The translations under genes were made by a program, and so were the position numbers. Below are positions 55,295 to 63,414 of a stretch of DNA of 64,000 nucleotides, piece by piece. The stretch is from positions 372,001 to 436,000 of the forward strand of contig NZ_SBHM01000006.1 of the NCBI RefSeq assembly GCF_004028095.1, read 5' to 3'. Origin of the DNA: Paenarthrobacter ureafaciens (GTDB taxonomy: Bacteria; Actinomycetota; Actinomycetes; Actinomycetales; Micrococcaceae). Below the pieces are notes generated by a model. The model was not told where the DNA came from. It searched no databases and saw only the letters and a list, made by a program, of their open reading frames with translations. How positions within the stretch are numbered: position 1 is the stretch's first letter; each line of letters opens with the position of its first letter.

Positions 55295-56458
55295 CTACTT
55301 GGGGTGGTTTACCAGGTTGCGGACACGCCCGACGGCGGCAGCCACCGCTGCGGCTGCATGCTCCAGTTCGGCAGCGGTGACGGCAGAGGTAAAACTGAAG
55401 CGTACGGCAGTCTGTGCCGTTTCAGGGCTGATGCCCAGTGCCAGCAACACCGGTGACGGAGCATCGGAACCAGCTGCGCAGGCCGAGCCGCTGGAGCACA
55501 CCACCCCGAGCCGTTCAAGCTCCAGGAGCACGGATTCCCCGCTGGTTCCCGGGAAGCAGAACGACGCAACCGAGGGCAGGCGCCGGGACGGATGGCCGGT
55601 GAGGACGGCTCCCGGCACTGCTTCCCGTACCGCGGCGATGAAGTTGTCGCGCAGGGCAGCCACGTCCGCAGATGCGGCAGCGGCTTCGGCGTGGCTCAGG
55701 TTCAATGCTGTCGCGACCGCAACGGCACCGGCAACGTTCTCGGTTCCCGAACGCCGGCCCCGTTCCTGCCCTCCTCCGTGGATCAGCGGTTCCAGACGCA
55801 AGCGCCCCTTGGTGAAAAGCACGCCCGAACCCTTGGGCGCACCGAGCTTATGCCCGGACAGGCTGAGGGCATCCACACCGAGGGCTTTCACATCGAGGGG
55901 CAACCAGCCCGCGGCCTGGACGGCGTCCGTGTGGAACGGGATATGTAACGCGTGAGCCGCCCGGGCAAGGTCCGCCACGGGTTGGACAGTGCCCACCTCG
56001 TTGTTGGCGTACATGATGCTGACCAAAGCCGTCTCCCGGCGGAGGACCGCGCCGAGGGCTTCCACGGTCACCAGCCCGTCGCCGTCCACCGGGACCACGT
56101 CAACGGTGAAACCGTGGACGCGTTCCAAGTAGCGCGCCGATTCCTCCACTGCCGGATGTTCGACGGCGCTGATGACCACGCGGTTCAGGGACGGGTCTGC
56201 TGCCTGCCGTGCCAGGGCGATGCCTTTGACGGCAAGGTTGTCCGCTTCAGTGCCGCCGGACGTGAAGGTGATTTCTCCGGCGCGGCAGTCAAGGACCTTC
56301 GCAACGGCGGACCTGGCGTCTGCGAGCGCGGAGGCAGCGGCTTCACCCAGGCTGTGGTGGCTGGATGGGTTGCCGAATTCGCCGCTGAGATAGGGCCACA
56401 TGGCTTCCAACACTTCACGGCGGACCGGAGTGGTGGAGGCTGCGTCCAGGAAGATCAT
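55295..56458 (-). CDS. Cysteine desulfurase, NAD-operon type
   Basis: A 387-residue class V PLP enzyme that takes sulfur from cysteine. The PLP lysine is Lys204 in SLSGHKLGAPKG and the active-site cysteine is Cys327 in SSGSACAAG. It is the last gene of the nad run, overlapping nadC by four bases (ATGA). In other bacteria a NifS-like partner in this position supplies the [4Fe-4S] cluster of NadA. That role is inferred from context. Confidence 0.93.
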   Translation of the reverse strand: MIFLDAASTTPVRREVLEAMWPYLSGEFGNPSSHHSLGEAAASALADARSAVAKVLDCRAGEITFTSGGTEADNLAVKGIALARQAADPSLNRVVISAVEHPAVEESARYLERVHGFTVDVVPVDGDGLVTVEALGAVLRRETALVSIMYANNEVGTVQPVADLARAAHALHIPFHTDAVQAAGWLPLDVKALGVDALSLSGHKLGAPKGSGVLFTKGRLRLEPLIHGGGQERGRRSGTENVAGAVAVATALNLSHAEAAAASADVAALRDNFIAAVREAVPGAVLTGHPSRRLPSVASFCFPGTSGESVLLELERLGVVCSSGSACAAGSDAPSPVLLALGISPETAQTAVRFSFTSAVTAAELEHAAAAVAAAVGRVRNLVNHPK

Positions 56459-57351
56459 GGCCGGACGGGGTCGGTTCCCGGCGCGATGTCCAGCTCGACA
56501 TCCAGCCCCAGGTCCAGCGCGGCCACGCTGTGCGTGAGTCCACCGATCGAGACGACGTCAACTCCCGTCGCGGCGATTTCCGCCACCGTGTGCAGGTTGA
56601 CGTTGCCGCTTGCTTCGACGATCGCCCGTCCGTCCACTTGCTTCACCCCGGCACGAAGTTCCTCGGGAGTGAAGTTGTCCAGCATGATGGTGTCCACACC
56701 CGCTGCCAGGACGGGCTCAATCTGGTCTGCCCGGTCTACCTCCACTTCGAAGTGGGTGGTGTGGCCCAGCTGTGCTTTCGCTGCCGCCAGAAGTGCGGTG
56801 AGCTTCTTCGGATCCCCGCCCGTCATGACGGCGAGGTGGTTGTCCTTGGCCAGCACGGCGTCGGAGAGGCTGTAACGGTGGTTCGCTCCCCCGCCGCAGC
56901 GGACGGCGTACCGTTCCAGGACACGAAGCCCTGGGGTGGTCTTGCGGGTGTCGGTGATCCGGGCCCGGGTTCCCTCCACCAGACGGACGAATTCGGCGGT
57001 TTTCGTAGCAATTGCGCTCATGCGCTGGACCAGGTTGAGTCCCACCCGTTCGGCCATCAGGACTGAACGCGCGCTGCCGCTGACCCGCGCCAGGTGGGTG
57101 CCGGCGTCGAACGTGTCACCGTCCCCGAGCAGGAGCTGAACGTCAGTGTCCGGGTCGATGAGTTTCATCGCGTCGCGGAAGACGGTTCCACCGCTCAAGA
57201 CTCCGGGGACACGGGCGTTGAGGACTGCGGTTGCGCGGGCGTCCGCGGGGATCAACAGCTGTGAGGTGATGTCTCCGTTGGGCGCGTCCTCGGCGAAGGC
57301 ACGCTCCAGGATGTCCCGGACGGCCGCCGCGGGGAGGGTGAGGTTAGTCAT
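56455..57351 (-). CDS. nadC: Nicotinate-nucleotide pyrophosphorylase (quinolinate phosphoribosyltransferase)
   Basis: NadC joins quinolinate and phosphoribosyl pyrophosphate, releasing CO2, to give nicotinate mononucleotide. It is 298 residues with DTRKTTPGLRVLERYAVRCGGGANHR and KDNHLAVMTG as substrate-binding segments and EVEVDRADQIEP then IMLDNFTPEE in the barrel. Its start overlaps nadB by eight bases and its end overlaps the desulfurase gene by four. Confidence 0.96.
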   Translation of the reverse strand: MTNLTLPAAAVRDILERAFAEDAPNGDITSQLLIPADARATAVLNARVPGVLSGGTVFRDAMKLIDPDTDVQLLLGDGDTFDAGTHLARVSGSARSVLMAERVGLNLVQRMSAIATKTAEFVRLVEGTRARITDTRKTTPGLRVLERYAVRCGGGANHRYSLSDAVLAKDNHLAVMTGGDPKKLTALLAAAKAQLGHTTHFEVEVDRADQIEPVLAAGVDTIMLDNFTPEELRAGVKQVDGRAIVEASGNVNLHTVAEIAATGVDVVSIGGLTHSVAALDLGLDVELDIAPGTDPVRP

Positions 57352-59044
57352 GGACGAGGCTCGCTTTCGGGCTCATGGAGTGTGGCTTGTCAGAATGGTC
57401 GACGACGGCGGGTGCGGCCGCTGTGTCGCTTCGGTAGTGCGCTCCCAGGGATTGCCGCCGTGCCCGTGCCGCCCGCACCAGCAGTTGGGCGGCCAACAGG
57501 AGGTTGGCATCCTCGTGCGCGCGGACATCGGTCGAAGCGACGCCGGCTGCGGGAAGCGGGCCGTCGGCCCAGGCATCCAGGGCGGCCTCCGCCTCGGCCA
57601 GCAGCACTCCGCTGCGAAGAACCCCGGCCTTGGCCGTCATGAGCCGCTGCAAGGCGCCCCGGGAAAACGGCTCAGTCCCCGCATATTCCGACGGCGGCCG
57701 AGCCCCGTCCGCGGGTGAGGGGGTCCCGGCAGCGTGCGTCAAGGGGAGGCCGCCCGCGGCCGAGCCAGCACGCAGAGGGACCGCATCAACCGCTGCCCTA
57801 ACTGCCCGCCGCGCAAACACCAGCCCCTCAAGCAACGAATTACTTGCCAGGCGATTAGCCCCCTGCACACCGGTACAGGCAACTTCACCGGCGGCATACA
57901 AACCGGGAACAGAGGTCTGCCCGTGCAGGTCCGTCACCACGCCGCCCATCCAGTAGTGGGCCGCGGGCGCCACGGGAACGGGTTCCCTGGTCCAATCGAA
58001 GCCCGCTTCACGGGTGCGTTGGGAGATGGTGGGGAAGCGCTTCTCGAGGAAGCCGCTGCCGCGTTTGGCTTCGATGACTGTGGCATCAAGGAACACGTGT
58101 CCGTTGGGGTCCCCCAGGGCAGCAAGGTGCAGGGCGATGCTGCGGGAGACAACGTCACGGGGAGCAAGTTCGGCGTCGGGATGGTAGTCAGGCATGAACC
58201 GCTGACCGAAGGCGTCCAGCAGGAGCGCACCCTCGCCCCGCACGGCTTCCGAGATCAGCAACGGCTCCGTCCCACCCGGTGCTCCGGCTGGACGGGCCAG
58301 GCAGGTGGGGTGGAACTGGAAGAATTCCAGGTCGGACACGGCTGCTCCGGCCCGCCACGCCAACGCAAGTCCGTCGGCAGTAGCCACGGACGGATTCGTG
58401 GTCTGGGCGAACAGTTGCCCGGCTCCCCCGGTAGCAAGCAGGACGGCATCGGCTTGGACGGTGACCGGCTGACCATCCTGCACGTAGGCCACACCGGAGA
58501 TCCGGCCATCCGTTTGGACCAGGGAGGTGGCGTGGGCCCGGCTCACTACCCGGATCCGCCCGGCAGACCGGAATTCGAGCACGCTGCCAATCAGCGCAGC
58601 CGCCACCCGGGCGCCTGTCGCGTCGCCACCGGCATGCAGGATGCGCGGCGCGGAGTGGGCGGCTTCGAGCCCCAAGGCGGGGTCGCCGTCGTCGTCGCTG
58701 TCGAAGCGCACGCCGAACCGGACCAATCCGGCAATATCTTCCCGCGCCTCGGTGCACAACACCCGGACCGCTTCAGGGTCGCAGTGCCCGGCACCGGCCT
58801 TGAGGGTGTCCTCGATGTGGGCTGCCACGGTATCTCCGGGGGCAGGCTCCTCCAGGACGGCTGAGATGCCGCCCTGGGCAAACCAGGTATTGCTTTCCTC
58901 CAGCCCGCCTTTGGTCAGCAGCGTCACCTGGGCTCCGGCCTCGGCTCCGAGGAGGGCTGCGTAGAGTCCGGCGATGCCGCTGCCGAGGACGATCAACGTC
59001 CGGGCGTCCGCGGGATGCGCGGCGGAGATGGGGTTCGAGGTCAT
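57344..59044 (-). CDS. nadB: L-aspartate oxidase
   Basis: NadB oxidises aspartate to iminoaspartate with FAD, the first step of NAD synthesis. It is 566 residues with FAD-binding VLGSGIAGLYAALLGAEAG (about 15-33), the SNTWFAQGGISAVL segment, and RLASNSLLEGLVF near the C-terminal cap. About 50 residues around 440-480 are rich in Gly, Pro and Ala and look like an insert compared with shorter family members. It starts 47 bases after nadA. Confidence 0.95.
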   Translation of the reverse strand: MTSNPISAAHPADARTLIVLGSGIAGLYAALLGAEAGAQVTLLTKGGLEESNTWFAQGGISAVLEEPAPGDTVAAHIEDTLKAGAGHCDPEAVRVLCTEAREDIAGLVRFGVRFDSDDDGDPALGLEAAHSAPRILHAGGDATGARVAAALIGSVLEFRSAGRIRVVSRAHATSLVQTDGRISGVAYVQDGQPVTVQADAVLLATGGAGQLFAQTTNPSVATADGLALAWRAGAAVSDLEFFQFHPTCLARPAGAPGGTEPLLISEAVRGEGALLLDAFGQRFMPDYHPDAELAPRDVVSRSIALHLAALGDPNGHVFLDATVIEAKRGSGFLEKRFPTISQRTREAGFDWTREPVPVAPAAHYWMGGVVTDLHGQTSVPGLYAAGEVACTGVQGANRLASNSLLEGLVFARRAVRAAVDAVPLRAGSAAGGLPLTHAAGTPSPADGARPPSEYAGTEPFSRGALQRLMTAKAGVLRSGVLLAEAEAALDAWADGPLPAAGVASTDVRAHEDANLLLAAQLLVRAARARRQSLGAHYRSDTAAAPAVVDHSDKPHSMSPKASLVHD

Positions 59045-59091
59045 GCGGGTCTCGATTCGGCTAGTCCGGGAATCCGGTGGTCTGCACCTGG

Positions 59092-60399
59092 TCAGGCCGG
59101 CTTGGCTGCCAGCATGCGCTCGAGCGCGATCTTGGCGTTGTCCTGCACAGCGTCGTCCACGGTGATGCGGTTGACGATCCGCCCGGCCACGAGTTCCTCA
59201 AGCACCCAGGCGAGGTAGCCGGGGTGGATCCGGTACATGGTGGAGCACGGGCAGATGACGGGGTCGAGGCAGAAAATGGTGTGTTGGGGGTTTTCCGCTG
59301 CGAGCCGGTTCACCATGTTGATCTCGGTACCGATCGCGAACGTGGTGGGTTCGGTCGCGGCAGCGATGGCCTTCTTGATGAAGTCGGTGGAACCTGCCGA
59401 ATCGGCGGCGTCCACCACTTCCATGGGGCACTCCGGGTGGACAATCACGTTGACGCCCGGGAAGTCCTGGCGCGCCTTCTCGATCTGGGCCACATTGAAG
59501 CGCTTGTGCACGGAGCAGAAACCGTGCCAGAGGATCACCCGGGAGTCCACGAGCGTCTGTGCGTCGTTACCGCCCAGCTCCTTGCGGGGGTTCCACATGG
59601 GCATCTGTTCCAGCGGCACGCCCAGGGCCTTCGCTGTGTTCCTGCCCAGGTGCTGGTCCGGGAAGAACAGGACACGCTGACCCCGCTCGAAGGCCCACTC
59701 CAGCACGATTTTGGCGTTGGAGGACGTGCAGACGATGCCCCCGTTGCGGCCGCAGAAGGCTTTAAGCGCAGCCGAGGAATTCATGTAGGTCACAGGGATG
59801 ACCGGGACCCGGCCGTGTTCGTCGGTGTCGGTGCCGAAGATTTCCTCCAGCTGTTCCCAGCATTCCTCCACGGAATCTTCGTCCGCCATGTCCGCCATGG
59901 AGCAACCGGCAGCAAGATTGGGCAGGATGACGGCCTGTTCAGGCGTGGAGAGGATGTCCGCGGTCTCGGCCATGAAGTGAACGCCACAGAAGATGATGGC
60001 TTCTGCATCCGGCTTGGTGAGTGCCGCGTTGGCCAGCTGGAAGGAGTCGCCCACGAAGTCGGCGTACTGAACCACTTCGTCACGCTGGTAGAAGTGGCCC
60101 AGGATCACTGCCCTGTCCCCCAGCGCTTCCCTGGCGGCACGGATCCGCCGGTCCAGCTCGGCCTCGGAGGCCAGCTTGTACTCTTCGGGCAGCTGGCCCT
60201 GGCGCGGGGTTGCCAAGGGGGCGACGTCGGCGCTGGAGGCACCCGGGCCGTATGCGGGGACACCGGCCAGGGATTCGGCGAGGTCGTACTCCCAGGGACC
60301 CTTCGCCAACGCCGGGCTGCAAGTGGCTCCTGCGCCCGATGAGCCCTTTTCGGCTTCCTCGCGCGTGATCAGCTGGACGGCAGTGTTGACGCTGCTCAT
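59092..60399 (-). CDS. nadA: Quinolinate synthase
   Basis: NadA condenses iminoaspartate with dihydroxyacetone phosphate to quinolinate using a [4Fe-4S] cluster. The 435-residue protein has ILGHFYQRDEVVQYADFVGDS and cysteines in FCGVHFMAE, IVCTSSNA and VICPCSTMYRIHP that include the three cluster ligands. The first 75 or so residues are an extension of the actinobacterial form. ATG at 60399 overlaps the nrtR stop by four bases. Confidence 0.95.
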   Translation of the reverse strand: MSSVNTAVQLITREEAEKGSSGAGATCSPALAKGPWEYDLAESLAGVPAYGPGASSADVAPLATPRQGQLPEEYKLASEAELDRRIRAAREALGDRAVILGHFYQRDEVVQYADFVGDSFQLANAALTKPDAEAIIFCGVHFMAETADILSTPEQAVILPNLAAGCSMADMADEDSVEECWEQLEEIFGTDTDEHGRVPVIPVTYMNSSAALKAFCGRNGGIVCTSSNAKIVLEWAFERGQRVLFFPDQHLGRNTAKALGVPLEQMPMWNPRKELGGNDAQTLVDSRVILWHGFCSVHKRFNVAQIEKARQDFPGVNVIVHPECPMEVVDAADSAGSTDFIKKAIAAATEPTTFAIGTEINMVNRLAAENPQHTIFCLDPVICPCSTMYRIHPGYLAWVLEELVAGRIVNRITVDDAVQDNAKIALERMLAAKPA

Positions 60400-61115
60400 G
60401 GTGTACTCCTGTTATCTGGCCCAAGGCCGGGCGTTCCGGTGAAGCGGTAGAGGCGGGGTGGGCGGTGTTTCCCGCCCTGCAGGTATTCACCGGTCTCTTC
60501 AATGTCCGGTGTGCTTTTGATTTGCCGGCGGAAGTTGGCCGGATCAAGTTGGCGGTCCAGGACGGCCTCGTAGACCTCGCGGACTTGTGCCAGCGTGAAG
60601 AACTCGCCCAGCAGGTGGTAGGCGATGGAGCCGTAGGCCATCTTGTTGCGAAGGCGCCACAGGGCGTAGTCCACAATCGCGTTGTGGTCGAAGGCCAGTT
60701 CCCCGAGCCTGTCCGCCCGGAACCACCGCACGTTTTCCGATTCGTCGGCGAGCGCAGCTTCGGTCGGGCGGACCAGCGCCCAGTAGACAATCGAGACGAC
60801 GCGTTGGCTCGGAGACCGGTGCAGCCCCCCGAACGCGTACAACTGCTCCAGGTACTGCGGAGCCAGGCCTGTGGTCTCCCGCAGGTTCCGCGAGGCCGCA
60901 TCTTGGAGGGATTCGTCGTGGGCGAGGGGTCCGCCGGGGAGCGCCCACTGACCTTTGTAGGGTTCGCGGATCCGGCGCACCAGGGGCAGCCAGAGGGTGG
61001 GGCGTCCGGACTTTTCGCTGGGCCGCAGCGCAAAAATCACCGTTGAAATAGCCAACGACGGCGGTGCAAGGCGCCGTTCGGCGACGTTCGCGGAGTTGAC
61101 GTTCACGGCGTTCAC
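60396..61115 (-). CDS. nrtR: NUDIX-related transcriptional regulator of NAD synthesis (NrtR)
   Basis: A 239-residue regulator: an N-terminal Nudix domain (about 20-150) and a C-terminal winged helix (about 160-225, FFTLAQVREVYEAVLD through FRRQI, then GGKHRPPRLYRF). The Nudix box from Gly62 to Leu84 is degraded: Asn77 and Thr81 replace catalytic glutamates, so it should bind ADP-ribose or a related molecule and not cleave it. GTG at 61106 with GAGG is an alternative start. It leads the nadABC run. Its own operator lies just upstream. Confidence 0.88.
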   Translation of the reverse strand: MNAVNVNSANVAERRLAPPSLAISTVIFALRPSEKSGRPTLWLPLVRRIREPYKGQWALPGGPLAHDESLQDAASRNLRETTGLAPQYLEQLYAFGGLHRSPSQRVVSIVYWALVRPTEAALADESENVRWFRADRLGELAFDHNAIVDYALWRLRNKMAYGSIAYHLLGEFFTLAQVREVYEAVLDRQLDPANFRRQIKSTPDIEETGEYLQGGKHRPPRLYRFTGTPGLGPDNRSTP

Positions 61116-61148
61116 CTCGCTTCATCGCCGTACGGAGCCGGGCTCCGT

Positions 61149-61177
61149 TTAGTTAAAGTCAGATTGACTAGAACTAA
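61149..61177. promoter_or_regulatory. NrtR operator
   Basis: A 29-base dyad of the form TTAGTTnnAGTCAnnnTGACTnnAACTAA lies 34 bases upstream of the nrtR GTG. Arms match over TTAGTT and AGTCA on both sides. The TGACT core resembles described NrtR sites. It would give autoregulation of the whole nad operon. Confidence 0.75.
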
Positions 61178-61215
61178 TGGTACGACTCGCCGGCCCAGGC
61201 TCAAAATGCCTTGCG

Positions 61216-61689
61216 TCACATAGCTTTCGCGGCAGCCTCCATCAGCGGCAGGGTGCGGCCTTGGATGTGGCTGTTCAGCACGATAACCGAGGAGCAGCGG
61301 ACCACTGACTTGGTGGCGATCATGGCATCGAGCACCCGCTGCATGTCCGGGTTGGAACGGGCCGCTATGCGCACCATGAGGTCCGAGTTTCCGGTCACGG
61401 TGTGAACCTCGATGATCTCCGGAATGGCACTGAGGCTCTCGATGATCGCGTCATGGCCGATTTCCTGGGTGATGGTCACCGAACAAAAGGCCACGACGGG
61501 GAAGCCGAAGTTGGCCGGATCGGGCTGCGGCACCCAGGAACCAATGACGCCGTTCTCGATCATCCGGTCGATCCGGGACTGCACGGTGGCCCTCGCTACC
61601 TTCAGAACCCTTGACGCTTCCAGCACGGAAGATCGCGGCGAGTCAGTGAAGAAACGTACAATTTTTGCATCAAGATCATCGACCAGCAT
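61216..61689 (-). CDS. Lrp/AsnC-family transcriptional regulator
   Basis: A 157-residue regulator from ATG at 61689 (AGGA seven bases upstream, then MLVDDLDAKIVRFFTD); an upstream ATG at 61725 would add 12 residues. The helix-turn-helix is in SSVLEASRVLKVARATVQSRIDRM and the C-terminal RAM domain contains VHTVTGNSDLMVRIAA, which binds amino acids in relatives. It is divergent from an amino-acid permease and near an E1-alpha gene, so it probably responds to amino acids and controls these neighbours. Confidence 0.92.
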   Translation of the reverse strand: MLVDDLDAKIVRFFTDSPRSSVLEASRVLKVARATVQSRIDRMIENGVIGSWVPQPDPANFGFPVVAFCSVTITQEIGHDAIIESLSAIPEIIEVHTVTGNSDLMVRIAARSNPDMQRVLDAMIATKSVVRCSSVIVLNSHIQGRTLPLMEAAAKAM

Positions 61690-61719
61690 CAAAGTTCCTG
61701 TCCCCGGGGAATCATTACG

Positions 61720-61747
61720 CATCACTTCGCTACGGCAAAAAGTGATG
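61720..61747. promoter_or_regulatory. Inverted repeat in the Lrp/permease promoter gap
   Basis: CATCACTT and AAGTGATG are perfect eight-base arms with a 12-base spacer, between the Lrp gene and the divergent permease. A regulator site is likely; which protein binds is not known. Confidence 0.5.
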
Positions 61748-61862
61748 TATCTTACAAACTGCGAGAATTATTCCACGGCTCTTGCCGCGTCGTCGACGCC
61801 TGCGTGCCATCCCAAGAGGAAAGCACGCCAAACCTGATGAAACCCATAGAAGGTAGACACGT

Positions 61863-63260
61863 ATGACAATGAAGTCCATGACGGCTCCTGCTCCAACTTC
61901 CGGCCTCGGCCATTCACTCAAGCCCCGCCAGCTCACCATGATGGGCCTGGGCAGCGCTATCGGCGCAGGCCTCTTCCTTGGCTCGGGAGCGGGCGTCCAA
62001 GCGGCAGGCCCGGCCGTCCTGATCTCCTACCTTGTTGCCGGAACACTGATCATCCTGGTCATGTGGGCCCTGGGCGAGATGGCAGCCGCGAATCCCAACA
62101 GCGGCGCATTCTCGGTGTATGCGGAGAAAGCCCTCGGCAAGACCGCCGGCGGCACCATCGGCTGGCTCTGGTGGCTGCAGCTTGTAGTGGTGATCGCAGC
62201 CGAAGCGCTTGGCGCCGCGGGGCTGCTGTTCTCCGTGTGGCCGGTGGTGCCGGTCTGGGCATTGGCCCTGATCTTCATGGTGGTCTTTACCGGCATCAAT
62301 CTTGTGGGCGTGCGCAACTTTGGCGAGTTCGAATTCTGGTTCGCCATCCTCAAGGTGGCCGCGATCGTGATCTTCCTGCTCATTGGCGCAGCACTGCTGC
62401 TCGGCTTGCTCCCGAGCGCCCCCTCCCCCGGACTGTCAGCATTCGGCGACTTCGCTCCGAACGGCATCGGCGGCATTGCGGCGGCATTGTTCGTGGTGAT
62501 CTTCGCCTTTGGCGGCACGGAAATCGTCAGTGTGGCTGCAGCAGAAACCGAAGATCCTGCCCACAGCGTAGGCAAGGCCATCCGCACGGTGGTCTGGCGG
62601 ATCCTGGTGTTCTACATCGGCTCCGTGTTCGTCATCGCCGCCATCCTGCCCGTGGGGTCCGAGGGCCTGAAGTCCCCGTTCGCCGGAGTACTGGACCTGG
62701 CCGGCATTCCCGGGGCAGGTGCAGCCATCACCCTGGTGGCAGTCGTCGCGCTGCTCTCAGCATTGAACGCCAACCTCTACGGCGCGTCCCGCATGGTGTT
62801 CTCGCTGTCCAGGCGCGGTGAGGCTCCGCGCTTCCTGTCCCGGCTTAGCCCGGCCAAGGTGCCGGTGGCCGCCGTCGGAGTTTCCGTCGCTTTCGGCTTC
62901 ATTGCCACCGTCCTGGAGTTGCTCTTCCCCGACCTGGTCCTGCCTGCGTTGCTGAACCTGGTTGGTTCCACCTGCCTGGTGGTCTGGGGCATTGCCCTCG
63001 TCTCGCAACTGATCCTGCGCCGCAGGGCGGACCGTGAGGGAACTGAGCTGCCTTTGCGCATGCAGGGCTTCCCGGTCCTGACCATCGTGGGCCTGGTGCT
63101 CCTGGGCATTATCTTCGCCGTCGGCTTTGCCAACCCGGAGAGCGCGGCCCAGCTCTTCGGCACTGCCGCGCTGATCCTGGTCATTGCGCTGGGTTGTTAC
63201 CTCAACGCCCGGTCCAAGGCGGGAAAAGCCCGGGCCGAAGAAACTGACGGCGCCGTGTAA
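61863..63260 (+). CDS. Amino-acid permease, APC superfamily
   Basis: A 465-residue membrane transporter with about 12 helices. The N-terminal GSAIGAGLFLGSGAGVQAAGPA (about 30-51) is the substrate-binding helix of the AAT family, which includes the GABA, aromatic and D-Ala/D-Ser permeases. FAFGGTEIVSVAAAETEDP is the helix 6 signature. Substrate cannot be fixed. Its divergent Lrp regulator fits amino-acid uptake. Confidence 0.92.
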   Translation: MTMKSMTAPAPTSGLGHSLKPRQLTMMGLGSAIGAGLFLGSGAGVQAAGPAVLISYLVAGTLIILVMWALGEMAAANPNSGAFSVYAEKALGKTAGGTIGWLWWLQLVVVIAAEALGAAGLLFSVWPVVPVWALALIFMVVFTGINLVGVRNFGEFEFWFAILKVAAIVIFLLIGAALLLGLLPSAPSPGLSAFGDFAPNGIGGIAAALFVVIFAFGGTEIVSVAAAETEDPAHSVGKAIRTVVWRILVFYIGSVFVIAAILPVGSEGLKSPFAGVLDLAGIPGAGAAITLVAVVALLSALNANLYGASRMVFSLSRRGEAPRFLSRLSPAKVPVAAVGVSVAFGFIATVLELLFPDLVLPALLNLVGSTCLVVWGIALVSQLILRRRADREGTELPLRMQGFPVLTIVGLVLLGIIFAVGFANPESAAQLFGTAALILVIALGCYLNARSKAGKARAEETDGAV

Positions 63261-63294
63261 CCGACAGGCGGTGTAGCCGCTTGCTCAGCACATC

Positions 63295-63336
63295 AAAGAG
63301 GCTCCTTGCATTTTGTATCGCAAGGAGCCTCTTTTT
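63295..63336 (+). terminator. Terminator after the permease
   Basis: AAAGAGGCTCCTTGC and GCAAGGAGCCTCTTT are perfect 15-base arms around a ten-base loop, followed by TTTT. Confidence 0.93.
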
Positions 63337-63395
63337 CTTGCCAATTTGTACAAAGTGTTTGGCTTGGACGTTGCTGATTGCGCATGGGCGCTGCT

Positions 63396-63411
63396 GGTGA
63401 TTAGTGTCACA
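63396..63411. promoter_or_regulatory. CRP/GlxR-like site at the E1-alpha start
   Basis: GGTGA-TTAGTG-TCACA matches the TGTGA-N6-TCACA consensus at nine of ten positions and ends four bases before the ATG. A site here would block expression if occupied. Inferred. Confidence 0.45.
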
Positions 63412-63414
63412 GCC

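Noticed and set aside
58725-58740. GCAATATCTT, similar to the IclR core
   Set aside because: Inside the nadB coding region and lacking the flanking symmetry; chance match.
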